A stretch of DNA of 43,216 nt from CAZCBX01 sp964497185 (GTDB taxonomy: Bacteria > Bdellovibrionota_G > JALEGL01 > JAGRMV01), in the NCBI GenBank assembly GCA_964497185.1, contig CAZCBX010000017.1, forward strand, positions 1 to 43,216, in the 5' to 3' direction. The number at the start of each line of letters is the position of its first letter. Position 1 is the first letter of the stretch. The notes under the pieces are model-generated. The model was given only the letters and a program-made list of their open reading frames with translations. It was not told the DNA's origin and did not search any database. Shown one piece after another: positions 22,961-31,749 of this stretch. A program made the position numbers and the translations under genes.

Positions 22961-25589
22961 TTTACAAAAAACATTCGACCCCAAGCAAAACGAAACAGCG
23001 CTCTACCAGCAGTGGGAAGACGATGATTGTTTCAAAGCGAATGCACAAAGCAAAAAACCACCCTTTACCATTGTTATCCCGCCGCCCAATGTAACCGGCG
23101 CACTGCATATGGGACACGCTTTTGAGCACACCCTTCAAGACATGCTGATTCGGTCCAAACGCATGGATGGCTATGAGGCTTTGTGGCTGCCCGGCACCGA
23201 TCACGCAGGCATTGCCACCCAAAATGTGGTGGAACGACACCTGGAAGCCCAAGGCTTATCCAAAGATGAAATGGGCCGCGAAGAATTTGTAAAGCGCGTA
23301 TGGGCATGGAAAAAAACGTACGGCGACACCATCACCCAACAAATTCGCCGAATGGGCTCCTCTTGCGATTGGTCCCGTATGCGTTTTACCCTCGACGAAG
23401 GTTTATCCAAAGCAGTGCGACACGTGTTTGTAACCTTGTTTGAGCAAGGTTTGATTTATCGCTCCTCCTATTTGGTCAACTGGGATCCCAAAAACCAAAC
23501 GGCCATTTCAGACTTGGAAGTCGAATTCAAAGACGTGGAAGGCACCCTCACCCATTTTAAATACCCGCTGGTCGATGGCGGCAGCATTACCGTCGCCACC
23601 ACACGGCCCGAAACCATGCTTGGCGACACAGCCGTAGCCGTTCATCCAGAGGACCCTCGGTATCAATCGCTGATTGGACAAACCATCCAGCATCCCTTTG
23701 TGGACCGAACCTTTCAAATCATTGCCGATGATTACGTAAAGCCGGAATTTGGTACCGGCGCGGTGAAAATCACACCGGCGCACGATCCCAATGATTATGA
23801 GATGGGGCTTCGAAACAAACTTGATTTTATCACCGTCATTGCCAAAGACGGCCGCATGAATGATGTAGCGGGCGACTTTGCGGGCATGGATCGCTTTGAG
23901 GCGCGCAAAAAAGTGGTGCAAGCGCTCAAAGATAAGGCCCTCTTGGTCAAACAAGAAAAGCACATGCACAATGTGGGGCACTCGCAACGAAGCGGCGCCG
24001 TCATTGAGCCGCTGATTTCAAAACAATGGTTTGTCAAAATGAAAGACATGGCCACAGACGCCATGCAGTCCGTCGAAAATGGTCAAACCCAATTTGAGCC
24101 CAGCAACTGGACCAAAACCTACGCCAATTGGCTGGGAGACATTCGGGATTGGTGCATCTCGCGCCAGCTATGGTGGGGCCATCGCATTCCCGTGTGGTAT
24201 TGCCAGGACTGTGAGCACATGAATGTCTCCATGGAAGACCCAAGTCAGTGCCAGGCATGCCAAAGCACAGCGCTTGTACAAGACCCCGATGTACTGGACA
24301 CATGGTTTTCTTCGGCCTTGTGGCCCTTTTCCACCATGGGCTGGCCCGATCAAACGCCCGACTTAGAGAAGTTTTTTCCAACCCAGGTTTTGGTGACAGG
24401 CTTTGACATCATTTTTTTCTGGGTTGCCCGCATGATGATGATGAGCTTAAAATTCACAGGCAATGTTCCTTTTGAAAAAGTTCACATCCACGCGTTGATC
24501 CGCGACGAACACGGCCAGAAAATGTCCAAGTCCAAAGGCAATGTGGTGGATCCGTTGGTGCTCATTGACAAGTATGGCGCCGACGCCTTTCGATTTGGCT
24601 TGTGCGCGCTGGCTGTGCCCGGCCGGGACATTTTGCTTTCTGAAAAACGCATTGAGGGTTACCGAAATTTTATCAACAAAATCTGGAATGCCGCCAAATT
24701 TATTCAGCATGCGTGCCCTGACGCCCAAGAGCCTGAGCAAGCACCTTCGCCCAAGCTTGTGGCCAATCAATGGATCATGCATCGCCTTGCCCATGCCACT
24801 CAAGGCGTGCGACAAAACCTAGAGGACATGCGTTTTCACGATGTTGCAGATTACTTGTACAAATTCACATGGCATGAATTCTGTGATTGGTATCTCGAGC
24901 TGGCCAAGGTCCATTTGTACAGCGATCAAGCCGAAGAAGTTGAAGAAACCGCTGCCACTTTGATGTATGTATACCATCGTCTGCTCGCGCTTTTGCATCC
25001 GGTTACCCCGTTTGTCACGGAAAAAATCTGGCAGCATATGCATTTTCACCGACAGGCCAAACACTTGATGGTGGAAAACTTTCCAACCGTCGACCAAACC
25101 CATTTAGACTTTCAAGATGAAGCCTTTGGCCAGCTGCGTGACTTGATTGGCGCCATCCGAACCATTCGTTCAGAAAATCAAATTCCCCCTGCCAAAAAAA
25201 TAGACATTCATCTATGGAATGTCAAAAACCCAGAGCGACAAGCTTTTATGCAGGCTCAAGCAAGGTATCTTCAAACCTTGGCCGGCTTGGATCAAATCAT
25301 GTTCGAAGCACCCCCATCCAAAGACAACCATGCCTATGGCGTGGTGCAAGCCACAGAATTTTCGTTTTCTCTGGAGGGGTTGATTGACCGTGAAGCAGAA
25401 TTGGCACGTTTGGAAAAACAACACGACAAAATTTTAAAAGACATTGCTCATTTTGAGAACAAAATGAGCAATGCAGACTTTGTAAGCAAAGCGCCTGCTG
25501 CTTTGATCGACAAAACCAAAAAAAGCCTCGAGCTGGCGCGCGAACAAAAACAAAAAATGGATGCACAGCGGGCCAAACTCGAACAATAA
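22941..25589 (+). CDS. valS: Valyl-tRNA synthetase
   Basis: The 882-residue class I synthetase charges tRNA-Val and edits mischarged Thr. Motifs: HIGH as HMGH (56-59, after PPPNVTG), KMSKS (527-531), and the editing domain with TTRPETMLGDTAVAVHP and the THDHDP-like TPAHDPNDYEMG. A Cys-x2-Cys pair set (CQDCEH...CQACQ) may bind zinc. The C-terminal coiled coil (LARLEKQHDKILKDIAHFE) is typical. ATG at 22941 is chosen over GTG at 22935. It is intact and of normal length. It is the second gene of an operon; birA starts 3 nt after its stop. Confidence 0.97.
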   Translation: MTPPKTDLQKTFDPKQNETALYQQWEDDDCFKANAQSKKPPFTIVIPPPNVTGALHMGHAFEHTLQDMLIRSKRMDGYEALWLPGTDHAGIATQNVVERHLEAQGLSKDEMGREEFVKRVWAWKKTYGDTITQQIRRMGSSCDWSRMRFTLDEGLSKAVRHVFVTLFEQGLIYRSSYLVNWDPKNQTAISDLEVEFKDVEGTLTHFKYPLVDGGSITVATTRPETMLGDTAVAVHPEDPRYQSLIGQTIQHPFVDRTFQIIADDYVKPEFGTGAVKITPAHDPNDYEMGLRNKLDFITVIAKDGRMNDVAGDFAGMDRFEARKKVVQALKDKALLVKQEKHMHNVGHSQRSGAVIEPLISKQWFVKMKDMATDAMQSVENGQTQFEPSNWTKTYANWLGDIRDWCISRQLWWGHRIPVWYCQDCEHMNVSMEDPSQCQACQSTALVQDPDVLDTWFSSALWPFSTMGWPDQTPDLEKFFPTQVLVTGFDIIFFWVARMMMMSLKFTGNVPFEKVHIHALIRDEHGQKMSKSKGNVVDPLVLIDKYGADAFRFGLCALAVPGRDILLSEKRIEGYRNFINKIWNAAKFIQHACPDAQEPEQAPSPKLVANQWIMHRLAHATQGVRQNLEDMRFHDVADYLYKFTWHEFCDWYLELAKVHLYSDQAEEVEETAATLMYVYHRLLALLHPVTPFVTEKIWQHMHFHRQAKHLMVENFPTVDQTHLDFQDEAFGQLRDLIGAIRTIRSENQIPPAKKIDIHLWNVKNPERQAFMQAQARYLQTLAGLDQIMFEAPPSKDNHAYGVVQATEFSFSLEGLIDREAELARLEKQHDKILKDIAHFENKMSNADFVSKAPAALIDKTKKSLELAREQKQKMDAQRAKLEQ

Positions 25590-25592
25590 GCG

Positions 25593-26381
25593 TTGACCCA
25601 CCCACCCTACAAAACGCTATCCTGGAACCTTCACACTAAGCACGTGGGTCGCACGGTGTTGCATTATGACACTTGCGGGTCTACACAAGAAGAGTTGAAA
25701 AAATGGGCTTTGGGTTCCGATGTCCTTGGCTGGGTGATCTTGGCGGATCGTCAAAGCGATGGACGCGGACAGCACCAACGCAAATGGGCCGATTTGGGTG
25801 GCCAACAGTTGTTTATGTCCATGAGCGTGCCCTTTTTGCATCCAGTTCAATGGGCGCCCATCATGAATATTTGGGTGGCGGTTGTTATTTTTGAGACCCT
25901 GCAACATCAACTGCCCCATGCACCGCTGGCCATCAAGTGGCCCAATGACCTATACATAAGTGATCAGAAACTCGGTGGCATTCTTTCCGAATTATGGATG
26001 AAAGGTGGCACCCCTCAAATTCATGTGGGCTGCGGCCTTAACCTTTCCGAGACGCAATCTTCAAACGATTTTTCGCACACCAGTTTGGAAACGCACGGTT
26101 TGAGCATCGCACCTGAAAGGTTGGCGCAGAATATCCTCAAAAATTTGGATCAAAGCCTGATGCAGCCTGATTTTGAAAAGATTGGGGCACACATAGAAAA
26201 AACTTTTCTCCAACACAGCCTTCACCGCGATCAAATCGTGCAAGTCGCCGATACCAATGGTATAATTGAAGGCAAAATGGTTGGCCTTTCAAAAGAAGGC
26301 GGACTTTTGCTTGAAACGCGCAAGGGTGATAGAGTCCTTTGCATCACGGGCACGTTGAGTGCTATACAAAAAAAATCATAA
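25593..26381 (+). CDS. birA: Biotin-[acetyl-CoA-carboxylase] ligase (class I BirA)
   Basis: The 262-residue enzyme makes biotinyl-AMP and transfers biotin to carboxyl-carrier proteins. The biotin/ATP loop is GRGQHQRKW (57-65). KWPNDLYI (from 115), KLGGIL and GCGLNLS also match. There is no N-terminal helix-turn-helix, so it is a class I ligase without repressor function. TTG at 25593 is chosen because the residues WNLHTKHVGRTV before the first alternative are conserved in the family, and no ATG lies in the first part. It sits 3 nt after valS in the same operon. Confidence 0.9.
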   Translation: MTHPPYKTLSWNLHTKHVGRTVLHYDTCGSTQEELKKWALGSDVLGWVILADRQSDGRGQHQRKWADLGGQQLFMSMSVPFLHPVQWAPIMNIWVAVVIFETLQHQLPHAPLAIKWPNDLYISDQKLGGILSELWMKGGTPQIHVGCGLNLSETQSSNDFSHTSLETHGLSIAPERLAQNILKNLDQSLMQPDFEKIGAHIEKTFLQHSLHRDQIVQVADTNGIIEGKMVGLSKEGGLLLETRKGDRVLCITGTLSAIQKKS

Positions 26382-26397
26382 AAAAAGCGAGACGCAC

Positions 26398-26880
26398 ATG
26401 GCCGTTGGTATCCTAGGTGAAAAAGAATTTGAAGCACTGCAGATTTGTGAACAAGGCATCGAGCTTTGTGAGAGCAATCAAGATTTTGCATTGGCCCACT
26501 TGCAGTTTAAAAAAGCCCACGCCATGTTTCCAGACAGTCCCAAAATCAACTCATGGCTTGGCTATACTTATGGCCTGGTCGAAAACAAAGTGGCACTGGC
26601 CCAGCGGCACTGCAAAATGGCCATCGACAGCGGCGAGCCCGACCCATTGTTTTACCGCAACATGGGCAAACTCTATTTAATTCAAAACAACAAACGCTCT
26701 GCCATTGGCGCGTTTGCCCGCGGCTTGCAAATCGATCCCTCCAACCGAGAAATTTTGCGTGAATGGAAAGTCCTCGGCTTCCGCCGCAAACCATTTTTCT
26801 CCTTTCTCTCACGCGACAACCCGCTCAACGTCCTAATTGGCAAATACACCTGGAAACTAGGCATTGGCCGCAAAAAATAA
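26398..26880 (+). CDS. TPR protein with conserved basic C-terminal tail
   Basis: The 160-residue soluble protein starts at ATG 26398, with only a weak GCGAGA upstream. A longer reading from GTG 26359 would overlap birA. TPR-like helices cover about 10-125 (ALAHLQFKKAHAMFPDSPKI, PLFYRNMGKLYLIQ, SAIGAFARGLQIDPSN). The tail RRKPFFSFLSRDNPLNVLIGK is a motif I recall from a group of deltaproteobacterial TPR proteins. Function is unknown; scaffolding is probable. It is the last gene of the response regulator-valS-birA operon. Downstream, 26881-27219 has no gene and carries the second repeat cluster. Confidence 0.75.
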   Translation: MAVGILGEKEFEALQICEQGIELCESNQDFALAHLQFKKAHAMFPDSPKINSWLGYTYGLVENKVALAQRHCKMAIDSGEPDPLFYRNMGKLYLIQNNKRSAIGAFARGLQIDPSNREILREWKVLGFRRKPFFSFLSRDNPLNVLIGKYTWKLGIGRKK

Positions 26881-26967
26881 CGCACCACTTTTATCCATTT
26901 AAAAAGTAATAACGTAATAACGAAAAAATCGAGTCACTGGATTCCGTTTTTAAACACAATACCTGGT

Positions 26968-27037
26968 GAGCTTTTTGAGCTTCTGCTCGCTAGTCCTCGC
27001 TGCGCTGCGGAGACGCTCGCAGAAGCCCAAAAAGCTC
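26968..27037 (-). repeat. Palindromic hairpin repeat, arm type B, copy 3
   Basis: The 19-nt arms (26968-26986 and 27019-27037) pair at 18 of 19 positions, starting GAGCTTTTTGAGCTTCTGC. They resemble the arms of copy 2 only in the outer AGCTTTTT and GCTT parts. The 32-nt core differs from copy 1 at three positions. Two of these (A to G and T to C) are opposite each other and preserve pairing. Confidence 0.8.
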
Positions 27038-27058
27038 CCGAAACTCATACTAAACAAA

Positions 27059-27077
27059 CAAACGCCACCGGCGTTTG
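27059..27077. repeat. Short hairpin CAAACGCC-ACC-GGCGTTTG
   Basis: The same 8-bp stem as at 4737-4754 and 38049-38067, with loop ACC. It again lies between a B-type and an A-type long hairpin. Confidence 0.75.
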
Positions 27078-27117
27078 ACCTTACACCTTCCCAAGCCCCC
27101 ACATGCATGAAGCGCCA

Positions 27118-27187
27118 GCCCTTGGGGCCCGACATGAGCGCCTCCGGTAGCTGTGCGAGGACCTAGCGAATGCGGGCACCCAAGGGC
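27118..27187 (+). repeat. Palindromic hairpin repeat, arm type A, copy 4 (diverged)
   Basis: The arms GCCCTTGGGGCCCGACAT and ATGCGGGCACCCAAGGGC pair with one single-nucleotide bulge on each side. The core (27136-27169) keeps GAGC...GCGA, CTCCG and GCGAGGAC, but its loop and inner helix are changed. It is the most degenerate of the five copies. With copy 3 and the short hairpin it forms the inverted equivalent of the first locus. Confidence 0.7.
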
Positions 27188-27219
27188 CCCACGACCCATC
27201 ATATAATATAAAATTAGCC

Positions 27220-27966
27220 CTACATTTCATCAACCCGACACCAATGACAAACCCTCAAACCATAAGGCACAAGCCTCTTCACCAATAACAACCACAAAAC
27301 CACATTGCCAAAGGCGCGAAACAGATCCCATGCCAAGCTCGTACTCAGATACAATTGCCAAAAAGACGTCCATGAAGGATCGGTTGTGGCAGCGCTGAGT
27401 ACGGGCCAAACATACAAACTCATGACCAACCCATACGCCAAGCCAGCCACCCACATGTAACATAGTTGAAACCATAATTTTACACGGAGCCACCGAGGCA
27501 CCCAGATCATCAAACCACCAAAGAGCACAAAAAGTAAAATTTGCATGGGCGTCCAAGGTCCAATGCCGCCCAGCAGCAGCGCCGATAACCACTGGGCAAG
27601 CATACCGATGAGCAAGCCCCACAATGGGTGAATGTACACGGCTGCCAACATGGGCATCAGAAACGCGAGGGTCATGCCCAAGGGCAAAGGCACGGTTTTA
27701 AGCAAAGTAGAAATGGAGATAAAAAATGCCAAATACAACATGGACATCATCGGCCGTGGACTGTGGGCCAACCAATGCCCACAAATAAAAACAAGCCAAA
27801 TAAAGGCCATCACCAAACATGCATTGGCCACACCCACGCTGCCCATGATGGGAGATGTCCCCCACTGCAAGAACATGATGCCCAGGGGCAACAGGCTGAG
27901 CACCATAAGGCCATGAGATCCAAATGTCAGAAGAAAGCGCTTACCCAAGCGAAATTTGTTGGTCAT
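27220..27966 (-). CDS. ECF transporter S component (substrate unassigned)
   Basis: The 248-residue membrane protein has about six hydrophobic helices. The segment PLWGLLIGMLAQWLSALLLG followed by GIGPWTPMQILLF matches the GPWTPxQ motif of a group of energy-coupling-factor substrate-binding proteins. Those import vitamins or metals; the actual substrate cannot be told here and no riboswitch is visible upstream. GAGAGGA lies 5 nt before the ATG. It overlaps the ATPase gene by 26 nt and is the last gene of the T-A-S operon. Convergent with the TPR gene across the repeat cluster. Confidence 0.7.
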   Translation of the reverse strand: MTNKFRLGKRFLLTFGSHGLMVLSLLPLGIMFLQWGTSPIMGSVGVANACLVMAFIWLVFICGHWLAHSPRPMMSMLYLAFFISISTLLKTVPLPLGMTLAFLMPMLAAVYIHPLWGLLIGMLAQWLSALLLGGIGPWTPMQILLFVLFGGLMIWVPRWLRVKLWFQLCYMWVAGLAYGLVMSLYVWPVLSAATTDPSWTSFWQLYLSTSLAWDLFRAFGNVVLWLLLVKRLVPYGLRVCHWCRVDEM

Positions 27967-29191
27967 ACAAATCCTCTCTGCTGATCAGTGTTGTGTACAA
28001 AACCGTTCGACCCTGCTGGGCGAGCTGGCGTATTCTTTGTGCCATTTGATTGGCGCGCGATGGGTCTAAATAGGCAAACGGTTCATCCAGCAGTACGACG
28101 TTGGCCCGTACTTGACTGACCAATTGGAACATCCATGTTTTTTGCAGCGCTGTATGATGTTCGACCATGGACCTTTGTAGCTCCGCATTCATGGTTTGGT
28201 TTTGAGGCAAATGCAACTGTTTGAGTTCTTCGGCCATGGTGGGATAAATGTACTGAGACAATGGATCGTCAATCATGGTGGCCATGCATACGCGGTCGGT
28301 TGAGTTCAAGCGAATTTGTCCGGTCAAAGGTTTTAAATCGCCTCGGATCAAGGAGAGCAGCGTGCTTTTGCCACAGCCATTGGGGCCTATGATCTCAACA
28401 ACCGAACTGGCTGGTATCGTTGTGTTTAATCCTTCAATCAGTTGGCTCTGCTTTGGGTAAGAAAAGCCGACGTTCTTCAGCGCAATGGATGCGTCTTGCA
28501 TACTGGGTGGTGTTTGAGCATCCAACACGTCCAACCATAGCGGTAAGCGATGGCCTGCCTGCAAGGCAAGTGAAATGGTTTTGACTGGCATGTATTGCGT
28601 CCACACATCCGGCTTTTGGTCGGCAAAGACAATGGTTAAACCGTGTGTACGCATTTTTTCCTGCAAGTACACCATAATCAGGGCTTGATGCGCCTGATCC
28701 ATATGGGCAAAGGGTTCATCCATGCACAACAACCCATAGTGTTTGGTGGTGAGCATCATGATCAAACGAAAAAATTGCGTTTGCCCTTTGGATAACGAAT
28801 CGATGGTGCGGTGTCGCCAATGCTGAATTTGAAATGCTTCTAGCACTTCTTCGACTTTGGCCAGCGCATAGGGGTGATCATATTGCGCCACGCGGTACCC
28901 AAAATACAACTCTTGATCCACACGGTCGTACACAAAATCAGCGGTTTCTTTGGCTTGAAGGTAAAGAATTTGCCGCGGATCGATAAAACACAATAATTCG
29001 CCTTGCAAGTGGCCGCTGATGGATTCGAGACCAAATTGACCCAAAAGCTGTAACAACGTTGACTTGCCTGAGCCGTTGGCACCGGATACATGGTACGCAA
29101 AGCCCTCTTCCAAACGCGCATGAACATTTTTAAGGGCCAACGATGGTTGGCCTTCGTACCGAAAGCTCAGCGACTTGCATTCAATCAACAT
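27941..29191 (-). CDS. ECF-type ABC ATPase, two fused nucleotide-binding domains
   Basis: The 416-residue protein joins two ABC domains. Domain 1 (about 1-215) has Walker A SGANGSGKST, signature LSKGQ and Walker B LLCMDEPFAHMD, but its switch His is replaced (FADQKPD). Domain 2 (about 232-416) has Walker A GPNGCGKST and Walker B VVLLDEPFAYLD. Where LSGGQ should be it reads TALQK, and the switch position is YTTLIS without His. Both Walker pairs are intact, so nucleotide binding is likely; hydrolysis may be limited to one composite site. Domain 2 is also short between Walker A and B. It lies between the T and S genes with overlaps of 11 and 26 nt, and should power the transporter. Confidence 0.85.
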   Translation of the reverse strand: MLIECKSLSFRYEGQPSLALKNVHARLEEGFAYHVSGANGSGKSTLLQLLGQFGLESISGHLQGELLCFIDPRQILYLQAKETADFVYDRVDQELYFGYRVAQYDHPYALAKVEEVLEAFQIQHWRHRTIDSLSKGQTQFFRLIMMLTTKHYGLLCMDEPFAHMDQAHQALIMVYLQEKMRTHGLTIVFADQKPDVWTQYMPVKTISLALQAGHRLPLWLDVLDAQTPPSMQDASIALKNVGFSYPKQSQLIEGLNTTIPASSVVEIIGPNGCGKSTLLSLIRGDLKPLTGQIRLNSTDRVCMATMIDDPLSQYIYPTMAEELKQLHLPQNQTMNAELQRSMVEHHTALQKTWMFQLVSQVRANVVLLDEPFAYLDPSRANQMAQRIRQLAQQGRTVLYTTLISREDLYDQQISLG

Positions 29192-30230
29192 GACGGTCCG
29201 ATCCAGCTTGAATGATCAGAAACAAGGCCAACACCAGGCAGGTCATCAAACTCATGTCCGACAAGCCGCCACTAATGTATGCGGACCCATCTTCTAAGAT
29301 GGATGTTTGCCAAAAAGCACTCGGACCAAATCCATAAAAAATCCAAGCACACGCAAGAAGAAGCAAAACCATGATGTCCTGCCAGCGCCAAATAGGCGGC
29401 TGCTGAAGCATGATGCGTTGTTTGGTGTACACTTCAAAAACCATGGCAAAGCCAATCACCCACAATAAAATGGTCAACCACCCATGGGTGGATGATGAGA
29501 GATTGGGTTGGCCATAGGCCAATAAAAAAAATAAACAAGGCAGCAGAAACAAACCCTTTTCAATCCACCGCGCCTGGATTCGCCGAGTTTGACGCCAGCG
29601 CTGCAACATCACCGGCAGCTTGTGACGAACTTCCCAAAACGCACGGTCAAACAGAAATAAGACCAAGTGTTTGACATACGCCACACTCGACATTTGTCGC
29701 TGGCGGTAAGCCAACGCTTGTTGGTATTGGGTTTTCCACTCCATCATTTGACCAAAAGAGCGAATGCTGTGATTCCAAATAATGGTCAGGGGATAGAGCG
29801 ACCCCCCAAAATAGTATTGCAATGTTAAAATTCGTTTTTGCTGATGAATCAAATAGGCAATCCATAGGAGCACCACCAGCACCCATCCGTAATGAAGACC
29901 AAACACCAACGCCTCATAGGTCCACACCCATTGTTCTTGCCCCCACTCCAAGGTAAGCCAGGCGTGCTGGCCAATGCGTAAAAAAAGTCCGTATACCAGC
30001 ACAAATAAAAGCAAAAAAAATACAAAACTTCGCGACAAAGTTTTAAAAAAATAAGGGCTGTTTGCAATGGGTTGAACCACCTTACGTTCATAAAAGTACA
30101 ATAAGACAGCCGTGCCCACATAACACCATAACGCAACGGTGGTCAGCGTTAATGCAGCCAGCGTGTAAAGCCACAAAACATGGGGCAGAAACGTAGGCTC
30201 GTAATGCAATCGTTTGCTTTCTTTTTCCAT
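29181..30230 (-). CDS. Probable ECF transporter T component (diverged)
   Basis: The 349-residue integral membrane protein has an estimated 6-8 hydrophobic helices (for example TLAALTLTTVALWCYVGTAV and SFVFFLLLFVLVYGLFL) and a charged middle region (about 150-235) with QALAYRQRQM. That stretch is in the place of the Ala-Arg-Gly coupling motifs of EcfT but is not canonical. The assignment rests mainly on its position as first gene before the fused ATPase and S genes. It could be a divergent permease. There is no Shine-Dalgarno; a TATAAC lies 8 nt before the ATG. Confidence 0.6.
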   Translation of the reverse strand: MEKESKRLHYEPTFLPHVLWLYTLAALTLTTVALWCYVGTAVLLYFYERKVVQPIANSPYFFKTLSRSFVFFLLLFVLVYGLFLRIGQHAWLTLEWGQEQWVWTYEALVFGLHYGWVLVVLLWIAYLIHQQKRILTLQYYFGGSLYPLTIIWNHSIRSFGQMMEWKTQYQQALAYRQRQMSSVAYVKHLVLFLFDRAFWEVRHKLPVMLQRWRQTRRIQARWIEKGLFLLPCLFFLLAYGQPNLSSSTHGWLTILLWVIGFAMVFEVYTKQRIMLQQPPIWRWQDIMVLLLLACAWIFYGFGPSAFWQTSILEDGSAYISGGLSDMSLMTCLVLALFLIIQAGSDRHVD

Positions 30231-30238
30231 GGTCCAAC

Positions 30239-30246
30239 GTTATACT
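30239..30246. promoter_or_regulatory. Overlapping divergent -10 boxes
   Basis: On minus, TATAAC (30244-30239) ends 8 nt before the T-component ATG at 30230. On plus, TATACT (30241-30246) lies about 40 nt before the HEAT-like gene. Neither has a clear -35. The two would compete for polymerase. Confidence 0.35.
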
Positions 30247-30287
30247 TAAGAGACATCGGGGAAGCTAGGGATGTACAAGCCAAACCG

Positions 30288-31319
30288 ATGATTAAACATA
30301 TGGCTATACCTGAAAAAATTCAACAACTGATTCGTCAAGATTCCGACCCCACCAAAAAAATGATGGCGGCCAAAGGCTTATTGCCGGTGCCACCGCCCAT
30401 TCAACTTGAAGTATTGGGTGTACTGCTGCATGACACCGACGAAAAAATTCGCGCACAAACCCAGCAAACCATCAAACAAATGCCCGCCAACATCATCGAG
30501 CCCCTGCTGGGCAAGTTGGAGCAGCCCAAGCTTCTTCACTATTTGGCGCTTTTGAACAAAAACAATCTTGAAAATATGTCCAAAATTTTGCTGAATCCCA
30601 AATGCAGTCACATTACATTGGAGGCAGTGGCCCTTGACTGTGATCAAAGACTCACCACCATCATCGCCAACAACCAGGTCAAACTACTGGCGCATCCCAA
30701 AATTGCTGAAAATTTAAAAAAGAATCCCAATACCCTCCGGGCCGATATGGAAAAGGTCCTATCTTTTTTAAAACTCAACGGCATTAGCCTAATGGGCCAA
30801 GACCCAGAACTGACCCTGGCTGAAATTGAAATGATTTTGGCCTTGCCCGACGATGACCTGCCCGAAAATCTAATGAAAGACCACGACACGCCCCCTGATG
30901 AAAAAACCAAACAAAGCATTTATCAACAAATTCAAGACATGATCATTGGACAAAAAATCAAGCTGGCCCTCAAAGGCAACAAAGAAGCAAGATCCATCCT
31001 GGTCAAAGACTCCAATAAGATCGTTGCCAGTGGCGTCATTAAAAACCCGCGGGTGACCGATGGCGAAGTGCTAAGCTTCTGTCAGAACCGATCCATTCAA
31101 GAAGAAATTTTGCGCATCATTTGCATGAACCCCCAGTGGGTGCGCAGCTATTCGATCCAATGCGCGCTCGCCAACAATCCCAAAACGCCCTTGCAACACG
31201 CCATCCGCTTCACCAAAATGCTCAACATTCACGACTTAAAACGCCTATCCAAAAACAAAAATGCCTCCGCCCAGCTCCAAAAACTGGCAAAAACCATGTT
31301 TAACCAACGCAGAAAATAA
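30288..31319 (+). CDS. HEAT-like helical protein of a conserved deltaproteobacterial family
   Basis: The 343-residue soluble protein begins MIKHMAIPEKIQ; ATG 30300 is an equal candidate, and earlier starts would run into the divergent gene. It is all-helical, with repeats at about 25-110 (LEVLGVLLHDTDEKIRAQTQ) and 215-343. The C-terminal part (VIKNPRVTDGEVLSFCQNRS, EEILRIICMNPQWVRSYSIQ, LANNPKTPLQHAIRF) matches a pattern I know from Myxococcus-type genomes, where such proteins are uncharacterised. No enzyme motif is seen. It is convergent with the ferredoxin gene. Confidence 0.75.
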   Translation: MIKHMAIPEKIQQLIRQDSDPTKKMMAAKGLLPVPPPIQLEVLGVLLHDTDEKIRAQTQQTIKQMPANIIEPLLGKLEQPKLLHYLALLNKNNLENMSKILLNPKCSHITLEAVALDCDQRLTTIIANNQVKLLAHPKIAENLKKNPNTLRADMEKVLSFLKLNGISLMGQDPELTLAEIEMILALPDDDLPENLMKDHDTPPDEKTKQSIYQQIQDMIIGQKIKLALKGNKEARSILVKDSNKIVASGVIKNPRVTDGEVLSFCQNRSIQEEILRIICMNPQWVRSYSIQCALANNPKTPLQHAIRFTKMLNIHDLKRLSKNKNASAQLQKLAKTMFNQRRK

Positions 31320-31338
31320 TCGAATTTTTTATTATTTT
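31313..31338. terminator. AT-only hairpin between convergent genes
   Basis: AAAATAAT and ATTATTTT form an 8-bp A-T stem overlapping both stop codons, with a T-run to the right. It is weak and uncertain, but placed as a shared terminator would be. Confidence 0.35.
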
Positions 31339-31610
31339 TTTTTCAACTCAAGCAGCGCATCAACGATGTCAGGAATCTGACTAAGCTCAACATGATAAAA
31401 CCATTTGCCTTGTGGATATGCCACCACCACAGGCCCTTTTTCGCAGTGGTTTAAGCATCCTGCTTCATTGACCCGGACCGTAACAGGCGCATTCTTATCC
31501 TTAAACGCTTGTTTGAACGATGAGCGAAGGGCTTCGGACCCCAAATTGCCGCATCCGGATTTGGGCAGCGTGCGCTTTCGCTGGCAAACAAAAATATGCA
31601 AATCGAACAT
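31332..31610 (-). CDS. Thioredoxin-like [2Fe-2S] ferredoxin
   Basis: The 92-residue electron carrier belongs to the thioredoxin-fold [2Fe-2S] ferredoxin family. Four Cys ligands are visible: Cys9 (HIFVCQ), Cys20 (SGCGNLG), Cys52 and Cys56 (AGCLNHCEKGPVVVAYP). The pattern C-x10-C-x31-C-x3-C and the GPVVV-YP tail are typical. Partners are not evident nearby. GAAG about 8 nt upstream is a weak Shine-Dalgarno. Single gene, convergent with the HEAT-like gene. Confidence 0.92.
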   Translation of the reverse strand: MFDLHIFVCQRKRTLPKSGCGNLGSEALRSSFKQAFKDKNAPVTVRVNEAGCLNHCEKGPVVVAYPQGKWFYHVELSQIPDIVDALLELKKK

Positions 31611-31749
31611 GATTCATCTTCGTATATCACCGATGCATGCAAAAATGGATTGAAAATCGATGATGCGGGTATGAAAATCGTTCAATCAAGCGCGTAAGCG
31701 ATGGAAAATGGCTTACAGACGTTGGCATCCAATTTGCTTTGATCCATGT

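Noticed and set aside
26966..27166. 66-codon plus-strand frame in the second repeat cluster
   Set aside because: It is made almost wholly of hairpin arms and cores; no start signal or family.
27220..30230. Riboswitch upstream of the ECF operon
   Set aside because: Only 57 nt separate the T-component start from the divergent gene, and no structured leader is visible.
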